Positions 40,632 through 50,760 of a stretch of 64,000 nucleotides of DNA are shown piece after piece. The notes below the pieces were generated by a model. The model saw nothing but the letters and a program-made list of their open reading frames with translations, made no database searches and was not told where the DNA came from. Positions within the stretch are counted from its first letter, which is position 1; the number at the start of each line of letters is the position of its first letter. This stretch comes from Candidatus Poribacteria bacterium (GTDB lineage: Bacteria; Poribacteria; WGA-4E; WGA-3G). The stretch spans positions 1 through 64,000 of the forward strand of contig JAJDTM010000015.1 of assembly GCA_022827185.1 (NCBI GenBank), read 5' to 3'. The position numbers and the translations under genes are program-made.

Positions 40632-40758
40632 CCGTTGGATCTTCAGATTTTTCCTCTGCTAACACTGTAGGTTTTTCCGAATCCTCACCGCAGCCGATCA
40701 CGCTTAAAAGCATGATACCAACAAGCAGAACTGGAATAACAAAACCTTTCGGGATCAT
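40567..40758 (-). pseudogene. Lipoprotein 5' fragment fused to the GT9 remnant
   Basis: A 63-residue frame begins 'MIPKGFVIPVLLVGIMLLS' and reaches lipobox 'VIGC', then a Glu/Pro/Thr-rich linker like that of the lipoprotein at 39382. It stops once the sequence crosses into GT9-derived DNA (40567-40600). GAGGAAAA precedes the ATG. It may still give a short lipidated peptide but looks like a truncated gene. Confidence 0.65.
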
Positions 40759-40775
40759 TTATTTTTCCTCACAGC

Positions 40776-40798
40776 AGTAGGCACACGCCGCGTGCCAT
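40776..40798. repeat. Palindromic repeat, family GGCAC...GTGCC
   Basis: Core GGCACACGCCGCGTGCC, same family as at 21992, 34427 and 56896. It lies directly upstream of the lipoprotein fragment. Confidence 0.8.
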
Positions 40799-40818
40799 CA
40801 CACCCTACAGAACCGATG

Positions 40819-41685
40819 CTATAACTTTGTCTTCAACGCACCCCAGACCGTTGGCAACTTTTGTGCGGGTTCTACACTAAGTCCGGTTTTGGATTCAAAA
40901 TTTTGTAGGATTTCAGCGTCGGTGAGCGGTCGGTTATAAATGCGGACTTCATCAACGATGCCGCGAAAAAATCCTTCTGCCTTGCCACGATTGTTCCCCG
41001 CGCCAAGATAGACAGATTCCGTGAACGGGATAAAGATGGGCTTTGGTGTACTGGTAGATCTACCTAAGGTGCGCCGTTCACCGTCGATATAGATAACTTT
41101 TACTCTCCAATCGCGCTCGGCTTCATCTACATAATACTCATGGACGTAAACAATGTGATGCCATTCGCCATCAGAGATTGAAAACGACCTTCCAGAGTTC
41201 GAGGTGCTGCATCCATTCTCCCCGATTTTATATCTGATATAAAGATTAATGACCTCCTCATCGAAAACAATCCCATTATCAGGATGCTTTGATGCGTTGA
41301 AATCCATTCCCCAACCCGCACAATCCGAGTCAACAACTTTGAAAAGCGTCATCCAGTTTTTCTTAAAATCGGTTTTGACCCACGCTTCAAACGTAGCTTC
41401 GCCTATCTGAGTCCCAAAATCACCAAGATTCGTCAAGTTCACATAATCTCTCGGACCATCCAACTTAAGTGCTTCTCTGACATACCCCTTGACAACTTTC
41501 GGATTCCCAACTATCGTGCCATCATTTTCACCCCAGATATCTTTGACTGTCCTACCCACAATATTATGCCGATCAAACGTCCAATAACTCACGAGTCCGT
41601 CTGTCACCACTCGTTCAGCATATCCGCTGTGGCAAAACATAGCAACGGTTAGCACAAATATAAAGAGATAGATTAACTTCTTCAT
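40819..41685 (-). CDS. LamG-domain exported protein with C-terminal KLxTxW tail
   Basis: The 288-residue protein has a signal peptide ending 'SGYAE' and a LamG/concanavalin-like jelly roll. Motifs are 'GLVSYWTFD', 'ALKLDGPRDYVNL', 'ATFEAWVKTD', 'DGEWHHIVYVHEYY' and 'GIVDEVRIYNRPLTDAEI'. These domains bind sugars or proteins, often at the surface. It ends 'VEPAQKLPTVWGALKTKL', the same type of tail as on the HmuY-like protein at 33784 and two proteins at 56987 and 58578. There is no lipobox. Confidence 0.9.
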   Translation of the reverse strand: MKKLIYLFIFVLTVAMFCHSGYAERVVTDGLVSYWTFDRHNIVGRTVKDIWGENDGTIVGNPKVVKGYVREALKLDGPRDYVNLTNLGDFGTQIGEATFEAWVKTDFKKNWMTLFKVVDSDCAGWGMDFNASKHPDNGIVFDEEVINLYIRYKIGENGCSTSNSGRSFSISDGEWHHIVYVHEYYVDEAERDWRVKVIYIDGERRTLGRSTSTPKPIFIPFTESVYLGAGNNRGKAEGFFRGIVDEVRIYNRPLTDAEILQNFESKTGLSVEPAQKLPTVWGALKTKL

Positions 41686-41802
41686 AAATTTGCTGCCCTA
41701 CAAAATCAACATGAACACCCTTTTTTAGAAACACCGTCCATCGTTTTGGAAGCCTATCTCCGCCGATACGATCAATCTGTCCTACCATCAGTAATTGTTT
41801 GC

Positions 41803-42978
41803 CTACTCCGTCCGCAACCTCGGATCCAGAGCATCACGGACAGCGTCGCCGAATAGATTCGCAGGCAGCACCAGCCCGAACATAAATGCGAACGCCGCTG
41901 CGAGATTCCACCACACAATTGGATCGCGCGCAAGTTCCAAACGCGCCGTGTTAATCATATTCCCCCAACTTCCCGTCGTTGGATCAACACCGATCTGCAG
42001 GTAGCTCAACAACGCTTCTGTCAATACCAGTCCGCTAAATCGCAAAATAGCGGTGATTAACACGATATGCATCAGATTCGGAATTAGGTGCTTGAGAATA
42101 ATGAGTCCACGCCGCACGCCGAAGGCTTCAGCCGCTTGGATATACTCCAGTTCTCGGAGTTTCAAAGTTTCGCCACGTAAGATACGGCACAACCCCGTCC
42201 AACTGCTGATCCCCATAATCAGACAGAGATTAAATAACCCCTGTCCAAAAAGGAGCATGAAAGCGACGATCAGTAGGATACCGGGAATCGAATCAAGTGT
42301 TGCGTAGATGTATTGAATGGCATCGTCTACCCAACCGCCGAAATATCCCGCAATCACACCGAAAAGTATGGCAAACGGCACAGCGATTAAGGTGGTAAAT
42401 CCGCCAATAATGAGACCCGTACGGATCCCTTTTAGTGCCTGATAGAAGACATCGCTGCCAACCTTATCAGTCCCTAAGAGGTGTATACGCGGATGTTCAA
42501 GGGGCGGGTATTCCCGAACCGTTCGACCGTCAGGCGTTTCGATAGTGCTTTTGGCATACAGATGGGTTGCTAAGGGCGCGGAATAGGTCTTCTCGGTACG
42601 TTCGCGAAGCGGCGTGCAAAGTCTATCAAGGAGACTTAGACTTCTCGGTTTATAGACAACGGCACCGTCCTCGTTTCGCGTGAGTATCTGGTCGGTTTGG
42701 CGTATCAACGGATCGCGCCAGCGGATGCTATCCAATATGCCGATGAGGAGATACGCCAAAAGGATGACCAGACAGATCATAGCGAGCCGATTCCGGCGTA
42801 TCTGTCTCGCAGCGTTCCGCCAATGTTCTTGTCGTGAGGCGTAGCGGAGCAGCCACACGACAGCAACAAGACACGCGATAACGATAATGTTCTGATACGC
42901 ATCGGAACGCCAGACCCAACTGAGTCGATCACCCATCCCGATGCCTTCAGTATCCACTCCCAATAAAAAAATAGGCAT
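41803..42978 (-). CDS. ABC transporter permease, DppC/OppC type
   Basis: The protein has 391 residues from ATG 42978 (AGGAATAAC upstream); an upstream Met at 43002 is less likely. A first membrane helix, 'HWRNAARQIRRNRLAMICLV' and a large loop (about 95-180) precede the core permease domain. That domain has 'HLLGTDKVGSDVFYQALKG' and the EAA loop 'EYIQAAEAFGVRRGLIILKH', and the C-terminus is 'NLFGDAVRDALDPRLR'. It moves peptides, nickel or similar solutes. No second permease or ATPase is next to it, and its upstream partner is a sugar-binding protein, which is unusual. Confidence 0.88.
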   Translation of the reverse strand: MPIFLLGVDTEGIGMGDRLSWVWRSDAYQNIIVIACLVAVVWLLRYASRQEHWRNAARQIRRNRLAMICLVILLAYLLIGILDSIRWRDPLIRQTDQILTRNEDGAVVYKPRSLSLLDRLCTPLRERTEKTYSAPLATHLYAKSTIETPDGRTVREYPPLEHPRIHLLGTDKVGSDVFYQALKGIRTGLIIGGFTTLIAVPFAILFGVIAGYFGGWVDDAIQYIYATLDSIPGILLIVAFMLLFGQGLFNLCLIMGISSWTGLCRILRGETLKLRELEYIQAAEAFGVRRGLIILKHLIPNLMHIVLITAILRFSGLVLTEALLSYLQIGVDPTTGSWGNMINTARLELARDPIVWWNLAAAFAFMFGLVLPANLFGDAVRDALDPRLRTE

Positions 42979-42979
42979 G

Positions 42980-44062
42980 TTATTCCTGATAAACGGCTTC
43001 ACGCGTGTGAAATCCGTCTTTAATCACAGCCGCGTCCAGATTGTCCTTGTCAACCTGAATAGGGGTGAGCAGGATGGATGGCACCTCAATTTTGCCGTTG
43101 TTCACGGTCTGCGTAGCCTCGGCAATCGGTTCGCCCTTCGCGAGGGCAACAGCCGCCTGTGCCGCTTTTGTTGCAATGAGATGGATCGGTTTGTAAACTG
43201 TCATGGTTTGCGTTCCCTTGACAATCCGTTGACACGCCGCCAGTTCAGCATCCTGTCCCGAAACGAGGACGCTCCCTGCCAAATTCTGACCCTCAAGTGC
43301 CTGAATAACACCGCCAGCCGTGCCATCGTTCGAGGCGACAACAGCGTCTACCTTATTGTTGGTCTGTGTCAAAACCTGCTCTGCCTTTTTGAGCGCGTCC
43401 CGCGGGTCCCAATTGACTGCCCAATGCTTTCCCTCTGCTACCAACCGGATGTCGCCACTGTCAATAGCAGCCTGCAAAGCACGCATCTGTCCTTGTCGGA
43501 GGAGTTGTGCGTTATTATCGGTTGGCGCGCCACCGAGCAAGAAATAGTCGCCCTTCGGCTTTTGACGAAGTAGGTACTCCGCTTGGAGATACCCCACTTG
43601 CTCGTTGTCGAAAGAAATATAAAGGTCAGGTTCACTCTCACGGATCAACCGGTCATAAGCGATGACTTTGATCCCTTCCGCATGTGCAGCTTGGACAATT
43701 TGCGAAGCGGCGACGCTATCCTTCGGGATGACAACGAGGACATCTACGCCTTGTGTAATCATGTTTTCTGCCTGTTCATTCTGTTTCCGTTCATCGCCAT
43801 CAGCAGATTGAACGATAACTTCGGCACCCAGTTTTTCCGCCTCAGCCGTGAAAATGTCTCGATCCTTCTGCCACCTTTCTACCCGCAACGAATCCATGGA
43901 CAGACCGATTTTAATCTTCTCAGCACTCTGATCAGCACATCCAGATAGCATCATAAGACACGCTGTCAGAACACAGAGAAGGAAGGTCGCTTTCATCCCA
44001 ATTGTCCATCCGGTGGTACGTGGAGGCCAAAACGAGTTGGTAAAAGTACAGCAGTGCTTCAT
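42980..44062 (-). CDS. Sugar-binding periplasmic protein, XylF/RbsB type (lipoprotein)
   Basis: The 360-residue type-I periplasmic binding protein shows 'KIGLSMDSLRVERWQKDRDI' near residue 50, close to D-xylose-binding XylF. It also has 'DVLVVIPKDS', 'YDRLIRESEPDLYISFDN', 'NDGTAGGVIQAL' and 'VSGQDAELAACQRIVKG'. A lipobox 'MLSGC' follows a long leader; the start at 44062 has the better RBS (GGAG), although Met at 43996 would give a conventional signal. One base separates it from the DppC-type permease, so they are translationally coupled. Confidence 0.88.
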   Translation of the reverse strand: MKHCCTFTNSFWPPRTTGWTIGMKATFLLCVLTACLMMLSGCADQSAEKIKIGLSMDSLRVERWQKDRDIFTAEAEKLGAEVIVQSADGDERKQNEQAENMITQGVDVLVVIPKDSVAASQIVQAAHAEGIKVIAYDRLIRESEPDLYISFDNEQVGYLQAEYLLRQKPKGDYFLLGGAPTDNNAQLLRQGQMRALQAAIDSGDIRLVAEGKHWAVNWDPRDALKKAEQVLTQTNNKVDAVVASNDGTAGGVIQALEGQNLAGSVLVSGQDAELAACQRIVKGTQTMTVYKPIHLIATKAAQAAVALAKGEPIAEATQTVNNGKIEVPSILLTPIQVDKDNLDAAVIKDGFHTREAVYQE

Positions 44063-44081
44063 ATCACACTCCTTTCAAAAG

Positions 44082-45338
44082 TTACTCTTGTTTTTCTGGC
44101 GTATCTGTTTCAGAAGCCGGAGTTTCCGGCGTATCTTGGCTGACGACATCGCCGATTTTCAGAGGTTCCGCTATATCAACAACGCGGAAGACAGAGACCT
44201 TATCTGTCAGAATTTCGGAGACCGCCAAGGTCCCAATCTTTTTTGGCACGTGTGTTAGAATCTCACCGGTATCTATATCTCGTACCGGCTTACCTTTGGT
44301 GAAGACAGCAAACTCCTGGTTGATAGCGATGTCCCTGTTGGACCCGATGCTGACATAGATCTTATCCAGGTTCTCATTATCAACATACTGAATCTTCCCT
44401 TTGATGGGTCCCGCCGTTACGGTTAAGGCATCTTTCTTCTCTTTTTCAGCTACCGGTTGCGATTCCCAGGGTGTAATGAAATTCGGGCCAACACTGTCTC
44501 GGAGTGCCAAAACAACTTTAATCAACGCTTCATTGGTTACGATACCGAAAAGTGTCCTGTCATATTCAGCACTCGCAAACTTGATTTCATTGAGTTCCGT
44601 CGGCTTAACGATCGGACGCGGATTTTTCCGCTGTTTTTCCGATGTCTGACCAAATGTGAGGTTCGTTCCTTCCTCTGTCATACTCGCTTCAAGAGACGCG
44701 AATTTTGTGGCACCATACGTGTGATCACGGACAGCAGCAACTCGCGGCTCACTAATAAGTTCACCGGACGCATTGTAAAATTTCATCTCCAGTTTAATTG
44801 CGACCCGGTGTATTGATCCACGCAGAATAACCGGAGCCGTGTAACTTGCAGTGCCTGGTCCTTGGGGTGCTCTGCGTCCGCCTTCTCGCAAGGTCCGCGA
44901 AGCACTGGTTCGGAACCGTTCCTGATTAAACTGGCGAATTTTGCCTACCGCAATTACATCGGCATTGAGATGCTTCGCAAGCGTCGCGCGCTGTTCCTGT
45001 TTCAGTCTTTTCAAGTTATGTCGCGAGAGCGTCATAACTGCCATAGCGTCTAAGAGTTCATCCTTACTGATCGGCTCATACATGTTCGCTTCAACGAGTT
45101 TCCGATTCAGCATCCTGGCAAATCCTGCCTCCAAATCCCATCGTTTTTTTGAACTGAAAATATTTCCTATAAACCCAGGTACACAACCACATCCGGTCGG
45201 GGAATCAAAACGACTGTTGTCCTCAAAATAAAGCACCGCAATCCGTTTCTTCGGCGTAGTTTCGCTAACAGCAATAGGACAGATGATGAAACCCAAGCTG
45301 AGTCCTGCCACCCATAGATATGAGAAGAAGCGTTTCAC
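44082..45338 (-). CDS. CsgG-like outer-membrane assembly lipoprotein family member
   Basis: The 418-residue exported protein starts at GTG 45338 with AGGAGG 10 nt upstream. A signal peptide precedes 'KKRIAVLYFEDNSRFDS', the CsgG-type N-terminal strand, and 'ADVIAVGKIRQFNQE' continues that fold. The C-terminal part (about 300-400) resembles FlgT-like domains ('GKIQYVDNENLDKIYVSIGS' and 'NQEFAVFTKGKPVRDIDTGE'). CsgG proteins form or regulate export channels. It probably forms the head of the operon with the XylF-like and DppC-like genes 19 nt downstream. Confidence 0.75.
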   Translation of the reverse strand: MKRFFSYLWVAGLSLGFIICPIAVSETTPKKRIAVLYFEDNSRFDSPTGCGCVPGFIGNIFSSKKRWDLEAGFARMLNRKLVEANMYEPISKDELLDAMAVMTLSRHNLKRLKQEQRATLAKHLNADVIAVGKIRQFNQERFRTSASRTLREGGRRAPQGPGTASYTAPVILRGSIHRVAIKLEMKFYNASGELISEPRVAAVRDHTYGATKFASLEASMTEEGTNLTFGQTSEKQRKNPRPIVKPTELNEIKFASAEYDRTLFGIVTNEALIKVVLALRDSVGPNFITPWESQPVAEKEKKDALTVTAGPIKGKIQYVDNENLDKIYVSIGSNRDIAINQEFAVFTKGKPVRDIDTGEILTHVPKKIGTLAVSEILTDKVSVFRVVDIAEPLKIGDVVSQDTPETPASETDTPEKQE

Positions 45339-45440
45339 TGTTTTTTAGCCTCCTTTTTCGTTTACTCACCTTTCACGATTATAGTCTAACAGTTGTCTGA
45401 ACATTTATCAAGAAAATTTAACCGATCTAAACCAGAAAAC

Positions 45441-45564
45441 ATTTGAAATATGGCGAGATATTTGGTATCATTCATAAGACTTACGCAGCCCCCCTTGCAG
45501 GCAGGGTTTCAAACCCCGTCTGCAGTGCATTTGAAATATGGCGAGATATTTGGTATCATTCATA
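45441..45564. repeat. 36-bp direct repeat flanking a 52-bp palindromic insert
   Basis: A perfect 36-bp direct repeat beginning ATTTGAAATATGGCGAGATA (45441-45476 and 45529-45564) encloses bases 45477-45528. That insert carries the palindrome core GGGTTTCAAACCCCGTCTGC and ACTTACGCA, also found near 2680-2793. The layout suggests an inserted repeat element with a duplicated target. Confidence 0.88.
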
Positions 45565-45627
45565 CAAAATACCATCGCTTGCGATCCGCAACTCGCTATA
45601 CAAATTGCAAACGAAAAAGGAAACCCT

Positions 45628-46686
45628 ATGTTTACAATGAATAAACCCGCGTCTCGCAATTTACCATATATATTTATATGCATCACACTGATTATGTCCC
45701 TTGTTCTCTACAGTTGCAGTGATAAACAGTCAACGGAAAAACCGAAGACCACTGACACCGCTACTGAAGAAAAGGAATGGCTCTCAATTCTCGGTGGCGT
45801 GATAGGTGGTAGTTTTTCGCAATTCGCTGGTGGTGTTCGCCAAGTCGTCACAAAACACGAACCACATCTGAAAATCTCTGTCGACGGCTCCGCCGGTTCC
45901 GTCGAAAATACACGGCGCGTCAACGACGATCCAGAAGCACTCGGTGTCGTTTTCGCTGCTGAAGGCTATCTCGGCTACCACGGCAAAGAGATTTTCGCTG
46001 AAGAGGGACCGAAGACCAATATCCGTGTCGTAACGCTACTTTTTATCGCTTATGACCAGTTCTCAACATTAGCGAACAGCGATGTCCATCAGCTTGAGGA
46101 TATTGTTGGTAAAAAAATTGCTACGGGGGCAAGCGGTTCCGGCACCGCACAGACATTGGAGCGGTTGGCGAAACTGGGGGGTATCTGGGGAAAATTCACA
46201 CCGATTTACAAGGGTGGCACCGCAGCCGCCGAGGCACTCCAAGATGGACAAGTCGAGGGATTCCAATGGCTTGTGAGTGTGCCGAATAGTGCTGTTATCG
46301 AATTGACAACGATTAAATCTATCCGCATGCTTGATCTCGACACACCTGCCAAAAAATACGGCTTCTACGAAAAGTACCCGTTCTATCTCCCTGGTGTTCT
46401 GCCGGAAGGCGCGTATGACGGAAAAGTTAAACCCGTAAAAACTATTTTGATGCCGACAGTCCTCATCTCGAATAAAGCGGTGAGCGAAGAGACCATCTAT
46501 GCGATTCTGAAGCACATTTACTCACCGGAGGGACATCAGGCGATGTTATTGGTAAATCAAGCAGCAGCAGATATGACGATAGAAAACGGACCGAAGGCGT
46601 TCGTCATTCCGCTACATCGTGGCGCGTACAAATTTTGGAGTGAACAGGGCGTAGAAATCCCACCGCACGCAATGCCGGTGGACTAA
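45628..46686 (+). CDS. TAXI-family TRAP transporter solute-binding lipoprotein
   Basis: The protein has 352 residues from ATG 45628 (AAAGGAAA upstream). Lipobox 'VLYSC' lies near residue 29. Residues after about 45 show the TAXI pattern: 'LGGVIGGSFSQFAGGVRQVV', 'DGSAGSVENTRRVND', 'IATGASGSGTAQTLERL' and 'IYKGGTAAAEALQDGQVEGF'. It binds a small organic anion such as glutamate in the periplasm for a TRAP transporter; the permease components are not adjacent. It heads a plus-strand pair with ThiO. Confidence 0.9.
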   Translation: MFTMNKPASRNLPYIFICITLIMSLVLYSCSDKQSTEKPKTTDTATEEKEWLSILGGVIGGSFSQFAGGVRQVVTKHEPHLKISVDGSAGSVENTRRVNDDPEALGVVFAAEGYLGYHGKEIFAEEGPKTNIRVVTLLFIAYDQFSTLANSDVHQLEDIVGKKIATGASGSGTAQTLERLAKLGGIWGKFTPIYKGGTAAAEALQDGQVEGFQWLVSVPNSAVIELTTIKSIRMLDLDTPAKKYGFYEKYPFYLPGVLPEGAYDGKVKPVKTILMPTVLISNKAVSEETIYAILKHIYSPEGHQAMLLVNQAAADMTIENGPKAFVIPLHRGAYKFWSEQGVEIPPHAMPVD

Positions 46687-46703
46687 AATAATAGAGGTGA
46701 ACA

Positions 46704-47843
46704 ATGAAAAATCAAAAAATTCTTATCATTGGCGGCGGTGTGATTGGACTTGGTATCGGGTGGCAGCTGGCGAAAGCGGGTGCCGCTGTCACCATTCATG
46801 AGCGCGAGCAAGCTGGACGCGGTGCCTCTTGGGCAGCCGCTGGTATGCTTGGCCCAATTGCTGAAGCACATATCGACGAACTCGACCTCCTCAAACTCAG
46901 CAATCAAAGTTTAGCACGCTACCCGGAATGGGTCAATGAGTTAGAGACAGAAACAGAGATGTCAATCGGTTACCGAGCAGAAGGCACTCTCATTATAGGC
47001 ATTGAACCTGATGACGCATATCAACTCCAGCATGCTTATGACTTACAACAAGATTTAGGGTTGAATGTCGAGTGGTTGAGTGGACGAGAAGCACGTAAAA
47101 TTGAAGGTGCACTCTCACCATACGTGACTGCAGCGATTCGCTGTGAAACCGACCATCAAGTCGATAACCGACTGATGTCACAGGCACTCCAGCGTGCCTA
47201 TCAGGGACGCGGCGGCGTGTTGCATCAAAATAGCACTGTTGAAAGAATTGTCATAGAAAATGGAACCGCAATTGGTATTGAAACACAAGACGGTTTTCAA
47301 AGTGCAGATGTGTGTATTCTCGCCGCAGGATGCTGGTCTGGACAGATCAGCGGGTTACCGGATACTATTATCCCGCCCGTGCGTCCCGTGAAGGGACAGA
47401 TGTTGGCGTTGCAAATGCGAGGCGACACTACTATCAAAAACGTCATCCGTACCGTTAAGGCGAGGTATCCGATGCCGGTATATTTAGTGCCGAGAAGCGA
47501 TGGTAGACTTATCGTCGGTGCAACAACCGAGGAGCTCGGATTTGACACGGATCTAACCGTTGGGGGTGTATACGAACTCCTCCACGGGGCATGTGAAGCT
47601 GTGCCGGGTATTTACGACCTGCCACTTATCGAAACATGGACAGGTTTACGTCCCGGTAGCGGAGACAATGCACCCATACTTGGTAAAACACCCGTCGAGA
47701 ATCTAATATACGCAACAGGGCACTATCGCAACGGCATCTTACTCACACCCATCACAGCTTACGAGATATCCAAACTGATTCTAACGGGTGAGACTTCAGA
47801 GACAATCGCCCCGTTTCAATTGGGCAGGTTTTCAAAGGCGTAA
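46704..47843 (+). CDS. thiO: Glycine oxidase ThiO
   Basis: The 379-residue FAD enzyme oxidises glycine to the imine used in thiazole (vitamin B1) synthesis. Its N-terminal motif is 'ILIIGGGVIGLGIGWQLAKA' with 'GASWAAAGMLGP', typical of the DAO-type family. 'VRPVKGQMLAL' and 'LVPRSDGRLIVGATTEELGF' are characteristic of ThiO, as is the C-terminal 'ETWTGLRPGSGDNAPILGKT'. AGGTG precedes the ATG. No other thi gene is near, and the upstream gene is the TAXI binding protein. Confidence 0.92.
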   Translation: MKNQKILIIGGGVIGLGIGWQLAKAGAAVTIHEREQAGRGASWAAAGMLGPIAEAHIDELDLLKLSNQSLARYPEWVNELETETEMSIGYRAEGTLIIGIEPDDAYQLQHAYDLQQDLGLNVEWLSGREARKIEGALSPYVTAAIRCETDHQVDNRLMSQALQRAYQGRGGVLHQNSTVERIVIENGTAIGIETQDGFQSADVCILAAGCWSGQISGLPDTIIPPVRPVKGQMLALQMRGDTTIKNVIRTVKARYPMPVYLVPRSDGRLIVGATTEELGFDTDLTVGGVYELLHGACEAVPGIYDLPLIETWTGLRPGSGDNAPILGKTPVENLIYATGHYRNGILLTPITAYEISKLILTGETSETIAPFQLGRFSKA

Positions 47844-47918
47844 GGTGTTAAAAAACTACGCGCTTTCTCCCGTCGTGTGCCGTATCCCGTTTCACGTTCC
47901 AGAGTAAGTGATAAAAAT

Positions 47919-47947
47919 TTGACAAACGCCCGCTCTCATGGTATAAT
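47919..47947 (+). promoter_or_regulatory. Perfect consensus sigma70 promoter of rplM-rpsI
   Basis: TTGACA (47919-47924), 17-nt spacer, TATAAT (47942-47947). The leader to rplM is about 130 nt and includes a 'cttaactgaaaactgataac' repeat. Confidence 0.85.
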
Positions 47948-48083
47948 ATTTGCTGGTTAAGTTCGCTGTGGACAGTGAAATAAGTTATAAGTTAACGCTT
48001 GTGGCAGACCAGTTCAGTGTCGCTGCCACACAAATCTTCTTAACTGAAAACTGATAACTAATTAGGTAAAGGGATAGGAAATC

Positions 48084-48521
48084 ATGGTACTAAAAACGAA
48101 AACCTATTTTCCGAAAACAGATAAAGACATTAGATGGTTTGTGGTGGACGCGGCGGGACAGACACTTGGGCGTTTGGCATCCCGCATCGCACACGTGCTG
48201 CGCGGAAAAAATGACCCGCGGTTCACTCCCCATGCAGATTTAGGTTTTCGCGTTGCTGTTGTTAATGCGGAGAAGGTACACGTCACAGGAAAGAAAAGGG
48301 AACAGAAAGTCTACTTTAGACACAGCGGTTATCCCGGTGGTGATAAATACCGAACCTTTGATGAACAGATGAACCTGAAACCGGAAGTAATTATCAAGGA
48401 TGCCGTCAGGGGAATGCTCCCTAAGAATCACCTCGGCAGGCAATTAATGAAGGGACTCAGAGTTTATACCGGTCCCTCTCATCCGCACCAAGCACAGGAA
48501 CCGGAAGTCTTAACGTTTTAA
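48084..48521 (+). CDS. rplM: 50S ribosomal protein L13
   Basis: The 145-residue protein shows the L13 pattern: 'KTYFPKTDKDIRWFVVDAAG', 'LGRLASRIAHVLRGK', 'FTPHADLGFRVAVVNAEKV' and 'RMLP'-type 'VRGMLPKNHLGRQLMKGLRV', ending 'HPHQAQEPEVL'. It is an early-binding component of the large subunit. AGGAAA precedes the ATG. It is followed directly by rpsI, the standard bacterial arrangement. Confidence 0.97.
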   Translation: MVLKTKTYFPKTDKDIRWFVVDAAGQTLGRLASRIAHVLRGKNDPRFTPHADLGFRVAVVNAEKVHVTGKKREQKVYFRHSGYPGGDKYRTFDEQMNLKPEVIIKDAVRGMLPKNHLGRQLMKGLRVYTGPSHPHQAQEPEVLTF

Positions 48522-48578
48522 TTGAGTTGAGGAACTGCTATCAGAAGTGTTCCGACAACTTTGGAGAATATCAGCAGT

Positions 48579-48974
48579 ATGGCTATTGAACAATTCTGGG
48601 GAACCGGCAGACGTAAAACCTCAGTCGCCCGCGTTCGGATTATCCCCGGTGGTGAAGCTGGGATTACCGTCAATAAGAAACCGATTCAGGAATACTTCCA
48701 ACGGGCTGACCATTGGCAGGCAGCGCAACGCCCGATTGAGCATGTCGAGAAAAGTGGCGAGTTTGCTGTCCACGTCAATGTAAAAGGCGGTGGACATACC
48801 GGACAGGCAGGCGCGATCTCGCACGGACTCGCACGCGCACTTGTCAAAGCGGATGAATCCCTGAAGTCTTCCTTGAAAAAAGCGGGATTTTTGACGCGCG
48901 ATCCGAGAATGGTCGAGCGGAAGAAGTACGGACAGAAAGGCGCGCGCGCACGCTTTCAATTCTCTAAGCGTTAG
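48579..48974 (+). CDS. rpsI: 30S ribosomal protein S9
   Basis: The 131-residue protein shows 'GTGRRKTSVARVRIIPGGEA', 'ISHGLARALVKADES' and the C-terminal 'RDPRMVERKKYGQKGARARF' followed by QFSKR. This tail reaches the P-site tRNA in the ribosome. ATG 48579 with GGAG 12 nt upstream is preferred; a TTG at 48561 is the longer alternative. It follows rplM by 57 nt. Confidence 0.96.
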   Translation: MAIEQFWGTGRRKTSVARVRIIPGGEAGITVNKKPIQEYFQRADHWQAAQRPIEHVEKSGEFAVHVNVKGGGHTGQAGAISHGLARALVKADESLKSSLKKAGFLTRDPRMVERKKYGQKGARARFQFSKR

Positions 48975-49101
48975 AATTGTCGGCTGCTTCGCACATTTCA
49001 CCGTTGGACGGATATTGAAACCCGCCAGCAGCGTTCCCCTTAATCACGGATTTTATTATAACGTAACATGCACGCTTAGGTTGTAACATAGGCGCGGCTA
49101 A

Positions 49102-50424
<1,323 letters not shown>

Positions 50425-50456
50425 CTGAGAACCTCTGAAAATTTTTTCATTTTAAT

Positions 50457-50485
50457 TTGACATCCACCTAAAAGTGTGGTATCAT
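50457..50485 (+). promoter_or_regulatory. Sigma70 promoter for the tRNA operon
   Basis: TTGACA (50457-50462), 17-nt spacer, TATCAT (50480-50485). The first tRNA starts about 13 nt after the expected start site. Confidence 0.78.
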
Positions 50486-50504
50486 TAAAATTTGTTATGC
50501 ATTT

Positions 50505-50577
50505 GAGCCGTTAGCTCAGCAGGTAGAGCATCTGACTTTTAATCAGGTGGTCACAGGTTCGATTCCTGTACGGCTCA
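50505..50577 (+). tRNA. tRNA-Lys (anticodon TTT)
   Basis: The 73-nt cloverleaf has acceptor arms GAGCCGT (50505-50511) and ACGGCTC (50570-50576), D-arm with TTAGCTCAGC, anticodon loop CTTTTAA and T-arm with GGTTCGATTCC. Discriminator base A; CCA is not encoded. Confidence 0.96.
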
Positions 50578-50586
50578 CATTCTTTT

Positions 50587-50661
50587 GCCCCCGTCGTCTA
50601 GCCTGGCCAAGGACACCGCCCTTTCACGGCGGCGACACGAGTTCAAATCTCGTCGGGGGTA
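50587..50661 (+). tRNA. tRNA-Glu (anticodon TTC)
   Basis: The 75-nt cloverleaf has acceptor arms GCCCCCG (50587-50593) and CGGGGGT (50654-50660; first pair G-U) and anticodon stem-loop CCGCCCTTTCACGGCGG with TTC. T-arm contains GTTCAAATC. CCA is not encoded. It is 9 nt after tRNA-Lys and shares its promoter. Confidence 0.94.
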
Positions 50662-50676
50662 TTTTAACGCAAAAAG

Positions 50677-50709
50677 AACAAGCCCCGATTCTCACGGGGC
50701 TTGTTTTTC
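50677..50709. terminator. Strong bidirectional terminator
   Basis: AACAAGCCCCG (50677-50687) pairs with CGGGGCTTGTT (50695-50705), 7-nt loop, with a T-run after it on the plus strand and A/T on the other side. It ends the tRNA operon and can also end the opposing ferredoxin operon. Confidence 0.9.
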
Positions 50710-50760
50710 GTTAAAGACTATTGCTGACCACCGATAACTCACTACTTACGATTTCTGCCG

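Noticed and set aside
45441..45564. 36-bp repeat with 52-bp spacer resembling a CRISPR unit
   Set aside because: Only two repeats, no cas genes, and the spacer is itself a dispersed palindrome found elsewhere; it fits a target duplication.
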